Shown: piece by piece, positions 24,060 to 38,200 of the stretch
Layout: the number at the start of each line of letters is the position of its first letter
How positions within the stretch are numbered: the stretch's first letter is position 1
Assembly (NCBI RefSeq): GCF_000764305.2
Contig: NW_025946592.1
Span: 1-64,000 of the forward strand
Direction of reading: 5' to 3'
DNA length: 64,000 bases
DNA from: Hyalella azteca
Taxonomy: Eukaryota; Arthropoda; Malacostraca; Amphipoda; Hyalellidae
Notes under the pieces: generated by a model
The model's input: only the letters and a program-made list of their open reading frames with translations
Databases searched by the model: none
Told to the model about the DNA's origin: nothing
Position numbers and translations under genes: made by a program

Positions 24060-24500
24060 ATACTGACATAAAATTATTTATCTTTTAGTAACATTTAATT
24101 AATACCCATGCGTACATCATCACATTCCTTACCTCAATACGTACTTGAATTACTCTTGTATCTGGCGTACCCCTCTATCTTGCTTAAATAATCACATTGC
24201 TTACCTCGCTACTCTGTTTACCTAATTATCTTGATACCTTGCTTACATCACGACTTTACTTACCTTCTGACTTTACTTACCCACTGTCCTCGCTTACCAA
24301 GTTACCTTATTATCTTGCTTACGGTACTACCTCTCTACCTTACTTATCTCATTATTTCGTTTCTCTCATTAACTTGCTTACCTTATCATTATCTTGTTTG
24401 ACTGCGCAAATATGCTTTCATGCTTTAGCAATCAAACGTCCGCTCTACTTGGATCAGAAATTTTTAATGGTGATTACCTTGCAGTTTAGTCGATTTTGAG
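24060..24500. repeat. Degenerate TTGCTTACCT-type repeats upstream of tincar exon 1
   Basis: The words CTTGCTTACCT and TTACTTACC recur irregularly between about 24120 and 24390. No gene is seen. Confidence 0.5.
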
Positions 24501-24610
24501 ATCAACTTTGTTCAGGGTTAATTTCAAATCCTCATCTTATCTCGCTATTTTCTTGTGACAAACCAAACATCTGGCTCAATGTCTAACACTGAGTCTGTTC
24601 TTCCTTGCAG

Positions 24611-24700
24611 GTCTCGATGCTTCTGAGTTGCTGCCAAACTTGCTAGTTTCCTCCGCTCGCTGCCGCTTCCCTCTTGTCCGCCTTCCACCACATCCTCATC
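24611..24700 (+). other. tinc: tincar 5' untranslated part of the first coding exon
   Basis: Acceptor TTCTTCCTTGCAG ends at 24610, so at least one upstream noncoding exon exists. The 90-nt leader carries an in-frame TAG at 24644. No promoter could be recognised in the window. Confidence 0.6.
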
Positions 24701-25110
24701 ATGACCGGGGAAGCCTCGAAGCGCAGTTCGTCTTCCCCCAAGTCCTGCAAGGAGGAGCAGAAGCGCTGGTGGAGGTGCCATCGTCGCCTCCACCTCACGG
24801 GAGGAGGCGTGTGGTGTTTGTGGTACAGCGTAGTGGTCGCAGCGTTGACGGGGTACCTCGTGTACCGAAGCGTACGGCGCTTCTTGGCGGCGGCTTCCTT
24901 ACCTTGGCCCGAGGACGAGGCGCCTTATGTCGCCCTTAACGCCTATGTGGGGCTCGTGGGCGCCTCGGTGGTCGTGACGCCATTCTTACTCCTCACGTCG
25001 CTCCACAAAGTCGGCAACTTCGCAAACGATGGATTTCAGCTGGGACGCTCGCTCTCCACCTGCTCTAACGACCCGCCTGTGCTGCCCATGCCCACTCCTG
25101 GGCTCGTCAG
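24701..25110 (+). CDS. tinc: tincar coding exon 1
   Basis: Starts MTGEASKRSSSS. TM1 is at about residues 37-55 (VWCLWYSVVVAALTGYLVY) and TM2 at about 81-100 (AYVGLVGASVVVTPFLLL). Between them lies the conserved RRFLxxxxLPWPEDE loop, after them KVGNFANDGFQLG. Ends in codon phase 2 at CAG|GTGAGC. The next exon found (42905) needs phase 1, so these two cannot be directly joined. Confidence 0.85.
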
Positions 25111-28100
25111 GTGAGCCTTCAGTTATTTTTTATACCTAAGTAAGTAAGTAAAGTAGTAGTAAGGAAATAAGTAAAATATGAAAAAGTACAAGTAAGTAAA
25201 GATAAGCGATGTCTGAGCAAATGGTTGAAGTACTGTTTCGAGTGTGTGGGGCGCTCGAATAGAAGTCCTGTATCACGGTGGCATCAAGTTTCATGAGCGA
25301 TGTGTAGAGATGAGTATAAGTGTACCTATAACAAGTTTTTATTCGCCCGTTTACTAATGTTACTCTAAAAAATTCACCTGAAATGTCAAGAAAAACCCCC
25401 AAATAATAATTTAATTTAGGCGAACAATCGTGTGTTATTCAATAATCCAGATTTCGCTTGTTTACAATAATCCAAATACAATAATCCGCAAAATGACTTG
25501 CACTGATGGTTGCCGTCACGTACACAACTTTAAAATGTTCTCTGTTGCGTACCAACGTCCTCAAGTTGCTACACTCAATAGTTAACGTATAATTTGAGTT
25601 GAAAGGTATGTTCCCGGAGAGTGACATACGGCGGTAGAGGGTTAAGAAATTGAATCGGCAGTTTCTTACGATTCCAAGTGTAGAACCGTAACGAATCAAC
25701 CTGAAGGACCTTTAGGAATCGAAAAGAATTAAGAACTTTAGCGTAGAAACGTCAGGGCCAGGCAGGATGCACGTAGCCGGCGGCTGCCGCCCGTGAGCTC
25801 CGGTCTGCTCGGAAGCTGCGACGTGCCGCCCCTGGCGCCCCGTCTTCCGCTGGGGGGGGGGCGAGACGGGCTTATGTTTGGCTTATAATTAGTGTGACCT
25901 ATACTAGGGGTGACCTGTACTCGGTGTGACCTATACTCGGTGTGACCTGTACTCAGTGTGACCTATACTCAGTGTGACCTGTACTCGGTGTGACCTATAC
26001 TCGGTGTGACCTGTACTCAGTGTGACCTATACTCGGTGTGACCTGTACTCGGTGTGACCTGTACTCGGTGTGACCTGTACTCAGTGTGACCTGTACTCAG
26101 TGTGACCTGTACTCGGTGTGACCTATACTCAGTGTGACCTATATTCGGTGTGACCTATACTCGGTGTGACCTATACTCGGTGTGACCTATACTCAGTGTG
26201 ACCTATACTCAGTGTGACCTATACTCAGTGTGACCTATACTCGGTGTGACCTGTACTCGGTGTGACCTGTACTCGGTGTGACCTGTACTCGGTGTGACCT
26301 ATACTCAGTGTGACCTGTACTCAGTGTGACCTGAACTCAGTGTGACCTGTACTCAGAGTGACCTGTACTCAGTGTGACCTGTACTCAGTGTGACCTGAAC
26401 TCAGTGTGACCTGTACTCCTGTCTCTTATACACATCTAGATGTGTATAAGAGACAGGCACCTCGCCACTGCACTGAATCACTGCACCTCGCCACTGCACT
26501 GAATCACTGCACCTCGCCACTGCACTGAATCACTGCACCTCGCCACTGCACTGAATCACTGAACGCGTGCAGCACTGCACTCGTAGGGCGTGGCAGCAGC
26601 ACGCGGTGCTATCCCCTGACGGGGGGAAGGGGGAGTGGCTGGGTGGGGGGGGTCGTCCCTCAACCGAACCCGCGCTGTATTGATCGGCACTCGTGTTAGT
26701 GTGTGCTGTGTGCTGGGCTGTGTGCTGTGCTGTGTACTGGGTTATGTGCTGTATATTGGGCTCTTGGCTGTGCTGTACTGTGCTGTTCGGTACTGGGCTG
26801 TGTATAGGGTTGTTTGCTGTATTTTGGGCTGTTGGTTGTGTTGTGCTGTGTGCTGGGCTGTGTACCGTGCTGTGTACTAGGTTATGTGCTGTATATTGGG
26901 CTGTTGGCGTGTTGTGCTGTGTGCTGAGCTGTGTTATGTGCTGGTTCATGCTGTTGGCTATGCTAGGCATTGTACTGTACTTAGTTGCACATTAAACAAC
27001 ACCCTTTCTTCTTATCTCAACTCTCCTAATTATGTAGTACACGTCATGCTTTACCGTGAACTTTTTCATCCTAGAGCTGTACAATGTACAGTTCGGTACT
27101 TTCATGCTATACAATAGTAACGGTGTATGCTACTCTTCTAATGCTGTAAACAGCTTATCTAGTCCGTGCCATGACGACAGCACGACGTGTTCGTGATGCT
27201 GCAGAGTTCAACATAATATAATGTTGCTCATAATTTATTCATGTTGTACGCTCAGAATTACTATCCTCAGCTCCATGCGTGCTGCTTTAGGCATTTAGCT
27301 TCTATCACGTCTCCAATTCTTGAATGTAAAATTTGTTGTCGTCTAACTGTGCTCTAAATATTACGAATATTCTAACACATATCATATATATTACAAAAAT
27401 ATTTTGTAGGAGTAGGATGTAATGTAGGGCATGATGTAGGAGTAGGACGTAATGTAGGGCATGATGTAGGAGTAGGACGTAATGTATGGCATGATGTAGG
27501 AGTAGGACGTAATAGTAGGAGGGGGATGCTTCTATCAACTTGTGAAGGATGGGGGATTTTCAATCACCATGAGGGAGGAGAGGGAAGTAAGGGGAGGGTT
27601 GCCTCATCATACGGGTGATACTTGCATCATAATAACCGGGATACTTACATCATAACGGTAAACTTGCATCATCACAAAAATGATACTTGCGTAATCATAA
27701 AAATACTTGCATCATCATGACTCATAAGGAGGGAAAGGAGAGATCTTTCATCAACAAAAGGAGGGAAGAAGAGAGGAGGAGAGCTTTCATCCACATGAGG
27801 GGGAGAGGAAGGAGCCGCTGTCGGGGTGATGGATCTCGCGCATGTGAATTTTTAGCTGATTTTTTAAGGGGGGAGGGAAGGGGGTGAAAACCTGCGTGAA
27901 TTTATAAATGATTTTTTTCCTGTTAACGCCAAAAAGATTCGTTCGGTAATGTACGAGTGTGTTGTGAACGACATTCTTGGGATGCCGCGTTAAACTTGTT
28001 CTGAAGCAACGTCGCGTATATAGAAGTTTCTTCCTGCTATGTTATATGGAGAATCGTTGAGGTGGTTCGTTAATTGAGATTCGAATGTGATTTTTAATGG

Positions 28101-31100
28101 TAATCATGTGGGCAAAAATATTCGATTGGAAGCGTAACAAATTTTATTAAATTTTTGCCAACTTAATCGGTTGCCGCACGGTCGTTGTGATATACTTATA
28201 GAAAGAAGAAGGCATCGCTGGGCCATCTTGTTCTCAGTTAGCCAAGTCTTTCATTATGTTCTCTATTGTATGCTGAATCATCACTACTGCTGATACGCGA
28301 TGAGCTAAACCTTTAGCAAGTATCCTCGATGATCGTGAATGCAACGGGAAATGATCTATTTTATAAGTACTACAATTTAACTTATGATTTATTCTCTATG
28401 CTTATGTAATGGAATGGGTTCTTAAACCCACTGGACCGACTGTCAATTCAGCAATTATTTTTAAAGAATATTAATATGATCCTTCTTTGCGCTGGCGCGT
28501 TTTCTTTTTATTTAAATTAAATTCCATTGATGCCCAGGCTCCGTCTAGAGTCCGGTGATGTACAGTATAGGAGTATATACACCCAGCGAAAAGAAAAGTT
28601 GAGGGTTTTAGCCCCCAATCGGAAATTTCAGACGTGTTATCGGTAGACATCAGCGGCCAATGTTGCGCAACCAATAATCCCATCATTTAAATGGGACTAA
28701 GACCCCTGCGTTGTTCCATGGGGCCCAGCGTTCCCTCCTGAAAGTATGGCCCTCTTCTGGCCCTCCCTATACCCCCGCCTGCCGACACGTTCTCATGAAT
28801 AACTGAGCGCGGCTGATGGCCACTCGCCATTACCGACGCTTTCAAATAAATCTATGTCCGTTTCCCCGTGCAATTATCGCCGACGCTTCCTCGCGAGCTT
28901 CGCTATAATTGACACTAGTTGAATGAACACTAAAATAACGGTTATTTGGCGATACCTACGAGCAGACGACACAAGTCTGTAAATTGCTTTTAGTAAATGT
29001 TTAAAGTGCGTGGGTATTGCTCAAGAATTTTTCGTGCTAGTGCAAGCGGAGCTGATGCTTTAAGAGTGCTGATGGACAATTAGCTGTAAAAGATTACGTC
29101 GTCCCAGGCTAAGGTATTGGAGATCCGAAGCCCCAAAATAAACGTCGTCTGAGTGCCGATGTCACGGCACTTAGTTTCGTCTCCCTGCTGTGTCATGTTA
29201 TAGCAGCTGCATCACCGGGGCGAGCAAATGCCACTTTGAGTATCTCATGTTTTGATGATCTATATGCTATTATATATCACTATACTAACCTTTTATTCTT
29301 TATAAATAAGTATAAATAAAACATCAATCTCTAAAACGATCCTCTGACCACTCTCGTTTAAGAGACGACAAGATTCTGGTCAAACACAGCTGCACTGGAG
29401 TGGCTCAGGTAGAGGACAAACACATCGATGTTTGACTCTAATACAAACGCAAACACAACGCCCTCTGACGTCGCCCTTAGCGCAGCTCTTACAACGTGTC
29501 ATCCATCTTGCTTCTCACTTTTATGCTCCTTGAAGTAAAGACTTTCCTTGAGACGGACGCCTTGCAAGTCTCGGGCTGGAATGAAGTCTTTCATATATGT
29601 AGCGTAAAGCGTTTCATATATGTAGCGTGTTCGTGCGCTGTCTCCTTCCGAAAGTTATTCCTGTCAAATATTGATTAATAAACTAATTGCATTGTTGAAA
29701 TATAACACAAATCTTCGGATTAATATTACGTGGTACTATTATGTTACTGGAATATTTTACCTTTCATCGTTAAGTTGATTACGAAAATAAATCGCCTCTT
29801 TAAAAGAACTTGCAAAGACATTTTTTGCTTCATCCTCTATTCTACGTTCGTCGTAATCATCGATATACATTCGTTCATTGACGGATGAGAAATTTTGTAT
29901 ACAAGCTTTTGGATGTATCTACGTCATTCTATCGTTGATGAATTTATTCTTTACCATCAGGTTTACACCCACTGTATTGAAATACATTTCAATACTTGAT
30001 GAGATTCGATCGCCGGCCACCCGCTGAATTGCAATTTTTTTTAGAATCGATGCGACTTGAAGGATGCGTTGAAATTAGTCTCCCCACCCGCTACGATGAT
30101 CGTCGGGGTTCATCGATCGTCTCGTGGCCGTAGAGCACACATTATGCGCTACAATGTGTCGTTATGGCAAAGCATAAGGATGCTTCAGTTTGTTCACTTC
30201 CAGCGCTTCCGCTTATCCTTTTATTTAAGCGTCCGCATGGAGATTGTAAGGCCGCTCGCTGCCTTTTTACCGCTGTACAATGGGCCTAAAAATCACAGAG
30301 TTTATCCCGCTGACGGCGAGTTACCTTCTGTACAAACTGAGATAACCATTCTGCGGTACTTTTCATTATTGTATAAAGTTAATTTATCTTTTGCTTCGAC
30401 TTATCTGGAATCATCCTGTGCAGTTGTTTACGTTGTCGTTGGCATTCATTTAGGCCCTGCACAATATGAGTAGATAAATGAACAATTATTCGGAGATGTG
30501 CACTGTAATATTTCCGCTGCCATTTCAATCTTCTATTGTCGTAAATACCTACGTGATGTAGGCATACCCTTACCAAGGTCACAGCACAAAACATTGTAAG
30601 ATGAGGAACGTATATGCATTTACAATATCGTAATGATGTTCCCTGCATTAGTGCGCTAGTCGTACACTCTGATAAATCCGAGGCTCATTGCCCGAATAAC
30701 GATGTTTCCTGCACTTCTGTAGGACGTAGAGTTTGTACTTTCACATTCTGATCCAGTTTGGCCAAGCAAAGAGGAGTACCGGTATCTGCTACGCGCAGAA
30801 AGTATGTCCTGTTAGGACAAAATGACCCATTCTTTTCTCCGAGTGTAGATGGGATGGGCGAGAGCAGTCACCCGTACCAAGATTACGGCTGCTCGGCTGC
30901 TTCCATTCGCCGTTTATTGCATTTCAATGATTGAGGTTCGCCTAGAAATTGAACTTTGAAGATTATATTTGTGATGATTTGAAAAAATGGGTTGGCTTCT
31001 TGATGGACGGGTCAGGGGAGGTTATATATTTTTATTACCAAAAATAATTATATATCTTTATATTGTATATAATTATATAGATATCTCTACGTCACTAGTT

Positions 31101-32233
31101 GAGTTCGGCTATTCTACTAAAGGAATAGAAAATTTGCGGTATCTTCTGTCCAGCAAAAGAACGTCACCGCGCGTTGCAGGTGCCTTAATTTGTCACTATG
31201 ATCATTTTTTTAAACTATGATTTATTTTTTGTTCACTGATTTTTTTAGCTTTATATAAATTTTTTATTTTTATACAGAACAAATGCGGTGGTGTATATTA
31301 AACTGAGTAAATAGTTTGGTTTATTTCTGCAAATTTGCAATTTTTGTAGCGATATTTCTGTGACATTTTGATTTATTGATAGCTACAGTATTTATCAATT
31401 TCATAACCCCGTATTGAAATAATGGCTTGAATAGAACACTATCATTAAGAAAGAATCGTTCGATTTCCTATTCTTTCAAAACTCCCTGGAAAATTAAGTA
31501 ATCATCAACGAAAAAATCAATGAAAATGGTTGATTTTTCTTCTTCGCCGAAGGGTCGACCAGAAGTTCTCCGGTTTTTCATCCATTAGGACTTCTTGCTT
31601 CTCCTAATGTCGCCAATTCAGACCAGGCATCGTGCCTCGCTATTTTCCAGGCGAGGAATTACTTGCGAGAAAGTTTCCTTCTTCATCTCAGTTGCGGCCC
31701 GCGATATTTCACGGCGTGCTGAGCTCGCTTGAAAAGTCCGTTTTCAATCGAAGGAGGTTGGGATTATAAATAATATACGTTTAAAAATTACTTTTTAAAG
31801 ACAACACTTCCAAAAAATCCAGTATCTCCAATCTTACAGATGTACAATGAATTTTTCATCTAATTTTCAAAAATTAAAAAAATTACCTTTTCAATTTTTT
31901 AAATATATATAATTTTTTTTTAATATATAAATTTTTTCAAAATTATTTATTCTGTTAATTGATTTGTGCATGGCCTCTGATTTCACACCAGTGTGCAAAA
32001 TTTCAGATCAATTAGACAGGTGTAAGTGTGTCAAATATCAGTTATAAGATTTGTAGGTGACAAAATTATTTTTTCAATATTTTTAATATTGAAAAAAAAA
32101 TTTTTTTAATTTCTAAAATCATTTATTTTGACATTTGATTCATGCATTGTCTCCAACTTTACACAAGTGGGCAAAATTTCAGATCGATAGGATAAGTAGA
32201 AGTGTATTAAATTTTGATTACAAGATTTGTAGC

Positions 32234-32270
<37 letters not shown>

Positions 32271-35200
32271 AGAAGTGAAGTTAAAGAGAAGTGTTGTAAA
32301 AATGGCTGGGGAAAGAACTGCTCCAGAGATATTGTAAAGCGTTAGAACACTGCGGTAGTTGGAACTTTTTAATAGATGAGACAGCTGCAGTTGTACCAGC
32401 AACTACAGTTGAGAGTTTGTTTTTGTAACTTCGTCAGCTAATCACTGACGGTTTTTCGCGCTGAATTTACCAATCACAGACGAGAAATCGGCCGCTACGG
32501 GTACTTGAACTATTTTTATGGTGCGGCCTCTGGTGCGCCCAACCCTCTATATATATAACTGATGTTACTTCAAATATAGATGCTCAACTTGCTTTTTCTA
32601 TTACATCTCCTCCATCCTCTCGGTCTGCTCTATCTTCGATTTTGATGGTCATTCTCTCTAAGTCTGATGTACCCACCATCTTGGTTACTTTCTTCTCTTG
32701 TTCCCTTCTTTCTTTTGCTCCCTTGTATCCTCTTTTATTCATCCGTCTTCTTGGCCTCCTATATCGTCATGTTCCTCACTGTCCTATTGCTCTTCGGTAT
32801 CCTCCTTTGTCCCCTGTATCAGCTTGGTCATCTGTAGTCTCTTTGCACCTCGTATCCTCAAGGCATCCTGACTCTCCTTCGTCTTCTTCTCTCTTCCTCA
32901 CAATTCGCCTGTCCCCTCAGTCGCCCCTCACAATTCGCCTGTCCCCTCGGTCGCCCCTCACGATTCACCTGTCCCCTCAGTCGCGATTCGCCTCTTCCCT
33001 CAGTCGCCCCTCACAATTCGCCTGTCCCCTCAGTCGCCCCTCACAATTCGCCTGTCCCCTCAGTCGCCCCTCACAATTCGCCTGTCCCCTCAGTCGCCCC
33101 CTTACACGGTACCATCTCCCCTCAGTCCCCCCATGGTAGCATGTGCTGGTGATGGTCTAACGCCGTCCAGGAAGCGCAACTCGGCGAAAATTTGCTCAAG
33201 GAAACGAGAGCTTCGACGCCAGCGCCATCTTGCTGCACCAGAAACGAACCCAGCCAGTGCAACGCGAACTCAGAAACTGGGATAAATATCGTCACCTCAG
33301 TCGACCTGAATATCGTCACCCACAACTACGATTTCATGTGTTCTGGAGTCATCCATGCAGAGCGTTAAATTTTTCATCTAAACCAATCAGTGGCTTATTT
33401 CGAGGCTTTGATATTGTTGTTTGCGGTATCTTATTGATTGATAAGAAGGTAAATTTGCCTTTGTCGTACAGGTTGTCCGAAGTATTTTAGTCATTTTAAT
33501 TGGAAAGTCCCAGGCGTGAAATCCGTGAATTATTAAAGAATTTAGTAATGAATTGAACATTTTTGTGTTCGAACACAAGAATTGCCCAATTGCAACTACG
33601 GCAACCTCTGTTAATATTTTCAGAGGGACATATTTTTTCTGCGGTTAGATCTCATGGTCTATAAAGTTAACTTTTCTTGAAGGTCCAATTGCAGTAGATT
33701 TAATTAGCTTTGAATTCTGAACAATTATCACAACACATATTCGTATTATGACGCAGCAATCCTGCTATACCCCTGCTTGGGGTGTTGTAGTGTTGATCGA
33801 GTTCTATCGATGACGTTTGTAAACACCGCAACGCGTTTGCTGTGTGGCTCTATATGTTGAGCGTTGTTAGGTGTCGTCAAGTTCTGTAGTTAGATGACAA
33901 AATTATAAGCTACAACGCGTTTATATGGTAAAATTATAGTTATCACCGCGTACGTATACAAGCAATGCAACACCACGTCTTTCTAATACATTTTAGGTTA
34001 CGGAGTCCAATGTTCGCTGACGACCATTTCAGGATGGAACGTATTTGCGATGTGCACCTCATGGCTTCCATAGGTCGGCCTATTGACATAGGTGATGATC
34101 ATTATTTTAACATTCGAATATCAAGCATCTGACTCTTATTTCAATCTACGGAGGTCGTTAGCGCTCAACTCACACGCTTTGCAAAGCTTGCCTGAGTAAA
34201 ATAAATAAAAAGCGATGTGGCCGATAAAGCTACCTGGATTTTTTCTTTGATGTTATGTTTTTGGTGTTGCCAACACCCGTAACTTTCCGACAAACTGCAC
34301 TCAAGGACTGAAAATGTTTAGATATTCGTCTCAGTACAAGAAAATCTGCTGCACAAATCACTCGTAGGCATGGCTTACGCTAAGCAAACATCTCTGCACC
34401 ACATGCCGGTCTGTGTGGTGCAAGAAAAGGTTCGCTGCACCACATGCCGGTCTGTGTGGTGCAAGAAAAGGTTCGCTGCACCACATGCTGGTCTGTGTGG
34501 TGCAAGAAAAGGTTCGCTGCACCACATGCTGGCCGGGGCGCGGTTTATTGCCGAGGTTTTACGACTTGTTTATCAGCGCTGGCGGCGCGACCTGGAGTTA
34601 CGCGCCTCTGTCACGCCAACTTACGACGGTCGTAGGTTCAATATATTTCCTAGAGTGTCGGGTGTTTCTGGGGTTGTATCATCAAAATTCGCTTAAGTAC
34701 ACGTAGCGCCCTAAGAACACGTAGCGCCCTAACTACACGTACCGCCCTAAGTACACGTAGCGCCCTAATTACACGTAGCACCATAAGTACACGTAGCGCC
34801 CTAAGTACACGTAGCGCCCTAAGTACACGTAGCGCCCTAAGTACACGTAGCACCTTAAGTGCACGCAGAGGCCAATTTCTCGTCCGTGATTGGTGGTTTT
34901 AGCTTGCACAACCGTCAGTGATCGTAGCTTTTTCTTGACAGTACGGCCAGTCGTCCGTGATTGGCTGACGAAGTTACGAGCCTGCAACTATTTTCGATAG
35001 TATAAGGCCGCTGGGCGCTGAACCGTCGTAACTTCGGTTTCTTCTTTTACGCTGGGAAGGCTTCACGGGAAAACCTAGAGGTTATTGGAAAGCTCTCAGC
35101 GTAATTATTATGGAGGTTGAATCCCGGAACTCTACGTTAATCTTTTCTGCTAAAATGCACTACAACTGAATGAAATTTTCCCTTATGAAGTACCGTAACT

Positions 35201-38200
35201 GCTAAGCAGTTATCGGTTCTGAACTCCCACTTTCTTGGACCAATTTTCTTTCCTTTATATTTTTTGGAGTAAAAAATGCGTATGATACGCCAAAATAGGA
35301 GCAAGTAATTCTGTTACTGAACGTCTGGAAATTTTTATAAGACGGCATAACGCAGCTGATGTACGCCAAATGAGCGGCGTTTGTTACAAGTCGTGTCGGT
35401 CGCGTCGCATTTTGAATTCCCGACGAATTCCGAATTGGGACAAAGGAGGCATGAATATAACACTAGTAGAAATTTGGACAAAGTCTAACTTAGACTTATG
35501 ATATATTTCTTGATAGAAGTCATTTTCTGAAAGGTTGACTTCCATAGTGTAGGTAATCAAACTCTGTGCGTTCCTACGAATTCATAGAATATTATAATAA
35601 AGCAGTTTAATTCAGTATTTCTCGGGATATCTAATTAGTGTGATATGTAAATTACGTTATCCGGACTCCATAATCCCATCATCCCGCGTTACTCCGAATT
35701 CCAGAACTAATTTTTAAACTAAGGTAATGTTCTTAAACGAAAGATCAGAACGATCAAAAAGACCCATGTATTCAACTCCCAAACCTTACGATTAGAACAA
35801 TATTGACGACAGTTCTTGTAGCCGGAGACGAAGTGCAAATACAAAATATCAACTATTGTAGTATAATTTGACCCTTATATGATATGGGCAATGGGCTTCG
35901 CTAGCCTCTAAAGTGTGACACTCAATGGCATCGCTGTTCCCTGTAGTGCGATGCGCTGTTCATTAGATGAGCAATTCATCACCTACGTTCATTTCCGTTG
36001 GTGATTTTCAGGCTTTCAACATCATCAGAAAGTCGTCTAACGTAACGTAACGGTTTGTCTTCGGCCTGAGAATACATACGTTTCAAGCTTCATAAACACC
36101 GTTATTTATTCTCTATTACCGGTTTTGTTTTAGCAAAATATAATTATAATCTCTTCGGAGGTTGTACGATATCTGAGAACAATAGATTAAAAAGAACAGT
36201 TTACCGTCTAGCAATACGGAATTAATGAAGCATGAGAGCTGCAAACTTTGGAAGATAAGGAAATTTTAGCAAATAAGTATTCAACAATATATAAGTTATG
36301 TATCTGCCGGGGAATCCAACAACTCAAGTTAGAACGCCTAAACAACAGTTCTGTTTTGCTTGCTGTTTAGAATCGTTTTTATCGCGCGTTGTTTATGTCT
36401 GAGTCTCATTGTTGCCTGTTAGAAGACTGCGCCTGAGACGGCGAACAATCGCACAAATGTTGCCCTCGAAGTCTTCAGCTGACATCGACTGATCAGCTGT
36501 CTGAGGGAACCGAGCGCTCCTGAGGGTTACTGATGGCCGTGCTGCGCTGATGGTCGTGCTGCGCTGATGGCCGTGCTGCCCTGATGGCCGTGCTGCACTG
36601 ATGGCCGTGCTGCGCTGATGGCCGTGCTGCGCTGATGGCCGTGCTGCACTGATGGCCGTGCTGCACTGATGGCCGTGCTGCACTGATGGCCGTGCTGCAC
36701 TGATGGCCGTGCTGCACTGATGGCCGTGCTGCACTAATGGCCGTGCTGCACTGATGGCCGTGCTGCACTAATGGCCGTGCTGCACTAATGGCCGTGCTGC
36801 ACTAATGGCCGTGCTGCACTAATGGCCTTGCTGCGCTGATGGCCGTGCTGCACTGATGGCCGTGCTGCACTGATGGCCGTGCTGCACTGATGGCCGTGCT
36901 GCGCTGATGGCCGTGCTGCGCTGATGGCCGTGCTGCATTGACGGTAATGCTGAAGAACTCTTTAGCTGCCGCAGGGTCGCCTGCATTCCTGTCAAATGCG
37001 GCCCCAAGACGCGATAATAATATCATAATAAATTAAATATAAAATTACAAACAGCCTGAACTAATTCTGTTACTTATAATATCTTACTACATTAATTTTT
37101 AGCTATTTTCCTCTATTCAACTTTATTTGAAGCGTCTCGTTCTGAACAAAATAATTGACTTGATGGGCAGTGAAGATAGCAGGTTTAGATCGCCTCCTCC
37201 TCGTGTTTATTTACATTGCAAGCTAAGAAATTGCCTCGAGTCTCTACTGTTATTTCTGAGGCACGAAAGCTTGTATTTTTACCCGCGCTGTCCACCGCCT
37301 CGGCTCCATGGAAGCTTTCTCGCTAAATCTCCTGCCGCTGCCGGAAATGATTTAGCGGGAAAATGTACGGCATGTGCATGAGGAAGTGCGTCGCAGACAC
37401 GTGAAATGTTGGACAAATTGCACGTGTTATGGGAGGAGGAACGCTGGCCATTCAACGGCCGCCTTTAATAAAACATGCAACTATCTTCTTTGCGCATGGA
37501 GTGCCAGTCAATCTTCAGACGCTGGATTCTGCGATATATTCCAGTGCCTGGAGTTGACAGAAAATTGAGAGTGCATTACACTGCATTAATTGCACCGCTC
37601 TAGATCGTTAAACACGTTATACCGCACTATACATTTCACCGCTCTAGGCCGTGACACGAAAAATTCACCGCATTAAATTGTACCTCACCAGATCATATAG
37701 TAACGCGCTACATTATAATTAACTTTAATGTGCCGCACTGCATTGTACCTATAGATCATAGAGTAACCCACTATATTATAATTAACTTTAATGTGCCGCA
37801 CTGCATTGTACCTATAGATCATATAGTAACGCACTACATTATAATTAACTTTAATGTGCCGCACTGCATTGTGCACCATCAGACCACGCCGCACTCTCAG
37901 ATAATTGAGAGTATACGTCGTCGCATAAGATTGTTGGTAAATCCTTACATTGCTTAATTGGAATGAATTTATTGAATGAATAAAACTTGTTGCTTAATTG
38001 TACCCTATAGCAGATGCTTAGCGCCTAGTATAATTTCACGAAAATTTGAGTGTTAGTTTGGACCAGCAAATGGGCTGTCAGTGCGGCCGTTACGTTGTTA
38101 TAGCGCGTAATCCGCTACTCGCTGTTGATGATCGGGATCATTTTAGTGGCATTGCAAACATGCTTTGGAAAGTTATTCCTGGCCTATTTATGTTGCGGAA

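Noticed and set aside
25888..26560. CRISPR-like regular array
   Set aside because: Units are contiguous with no unique spacers; the setting is eukaryotic.
36393..37026. Several 62-113-codon minus-strand frames (QHGHQCSTA repeats)
   Set aside because: They are pure translations of a 17-bp minisatellite, shifting frame with each unit.
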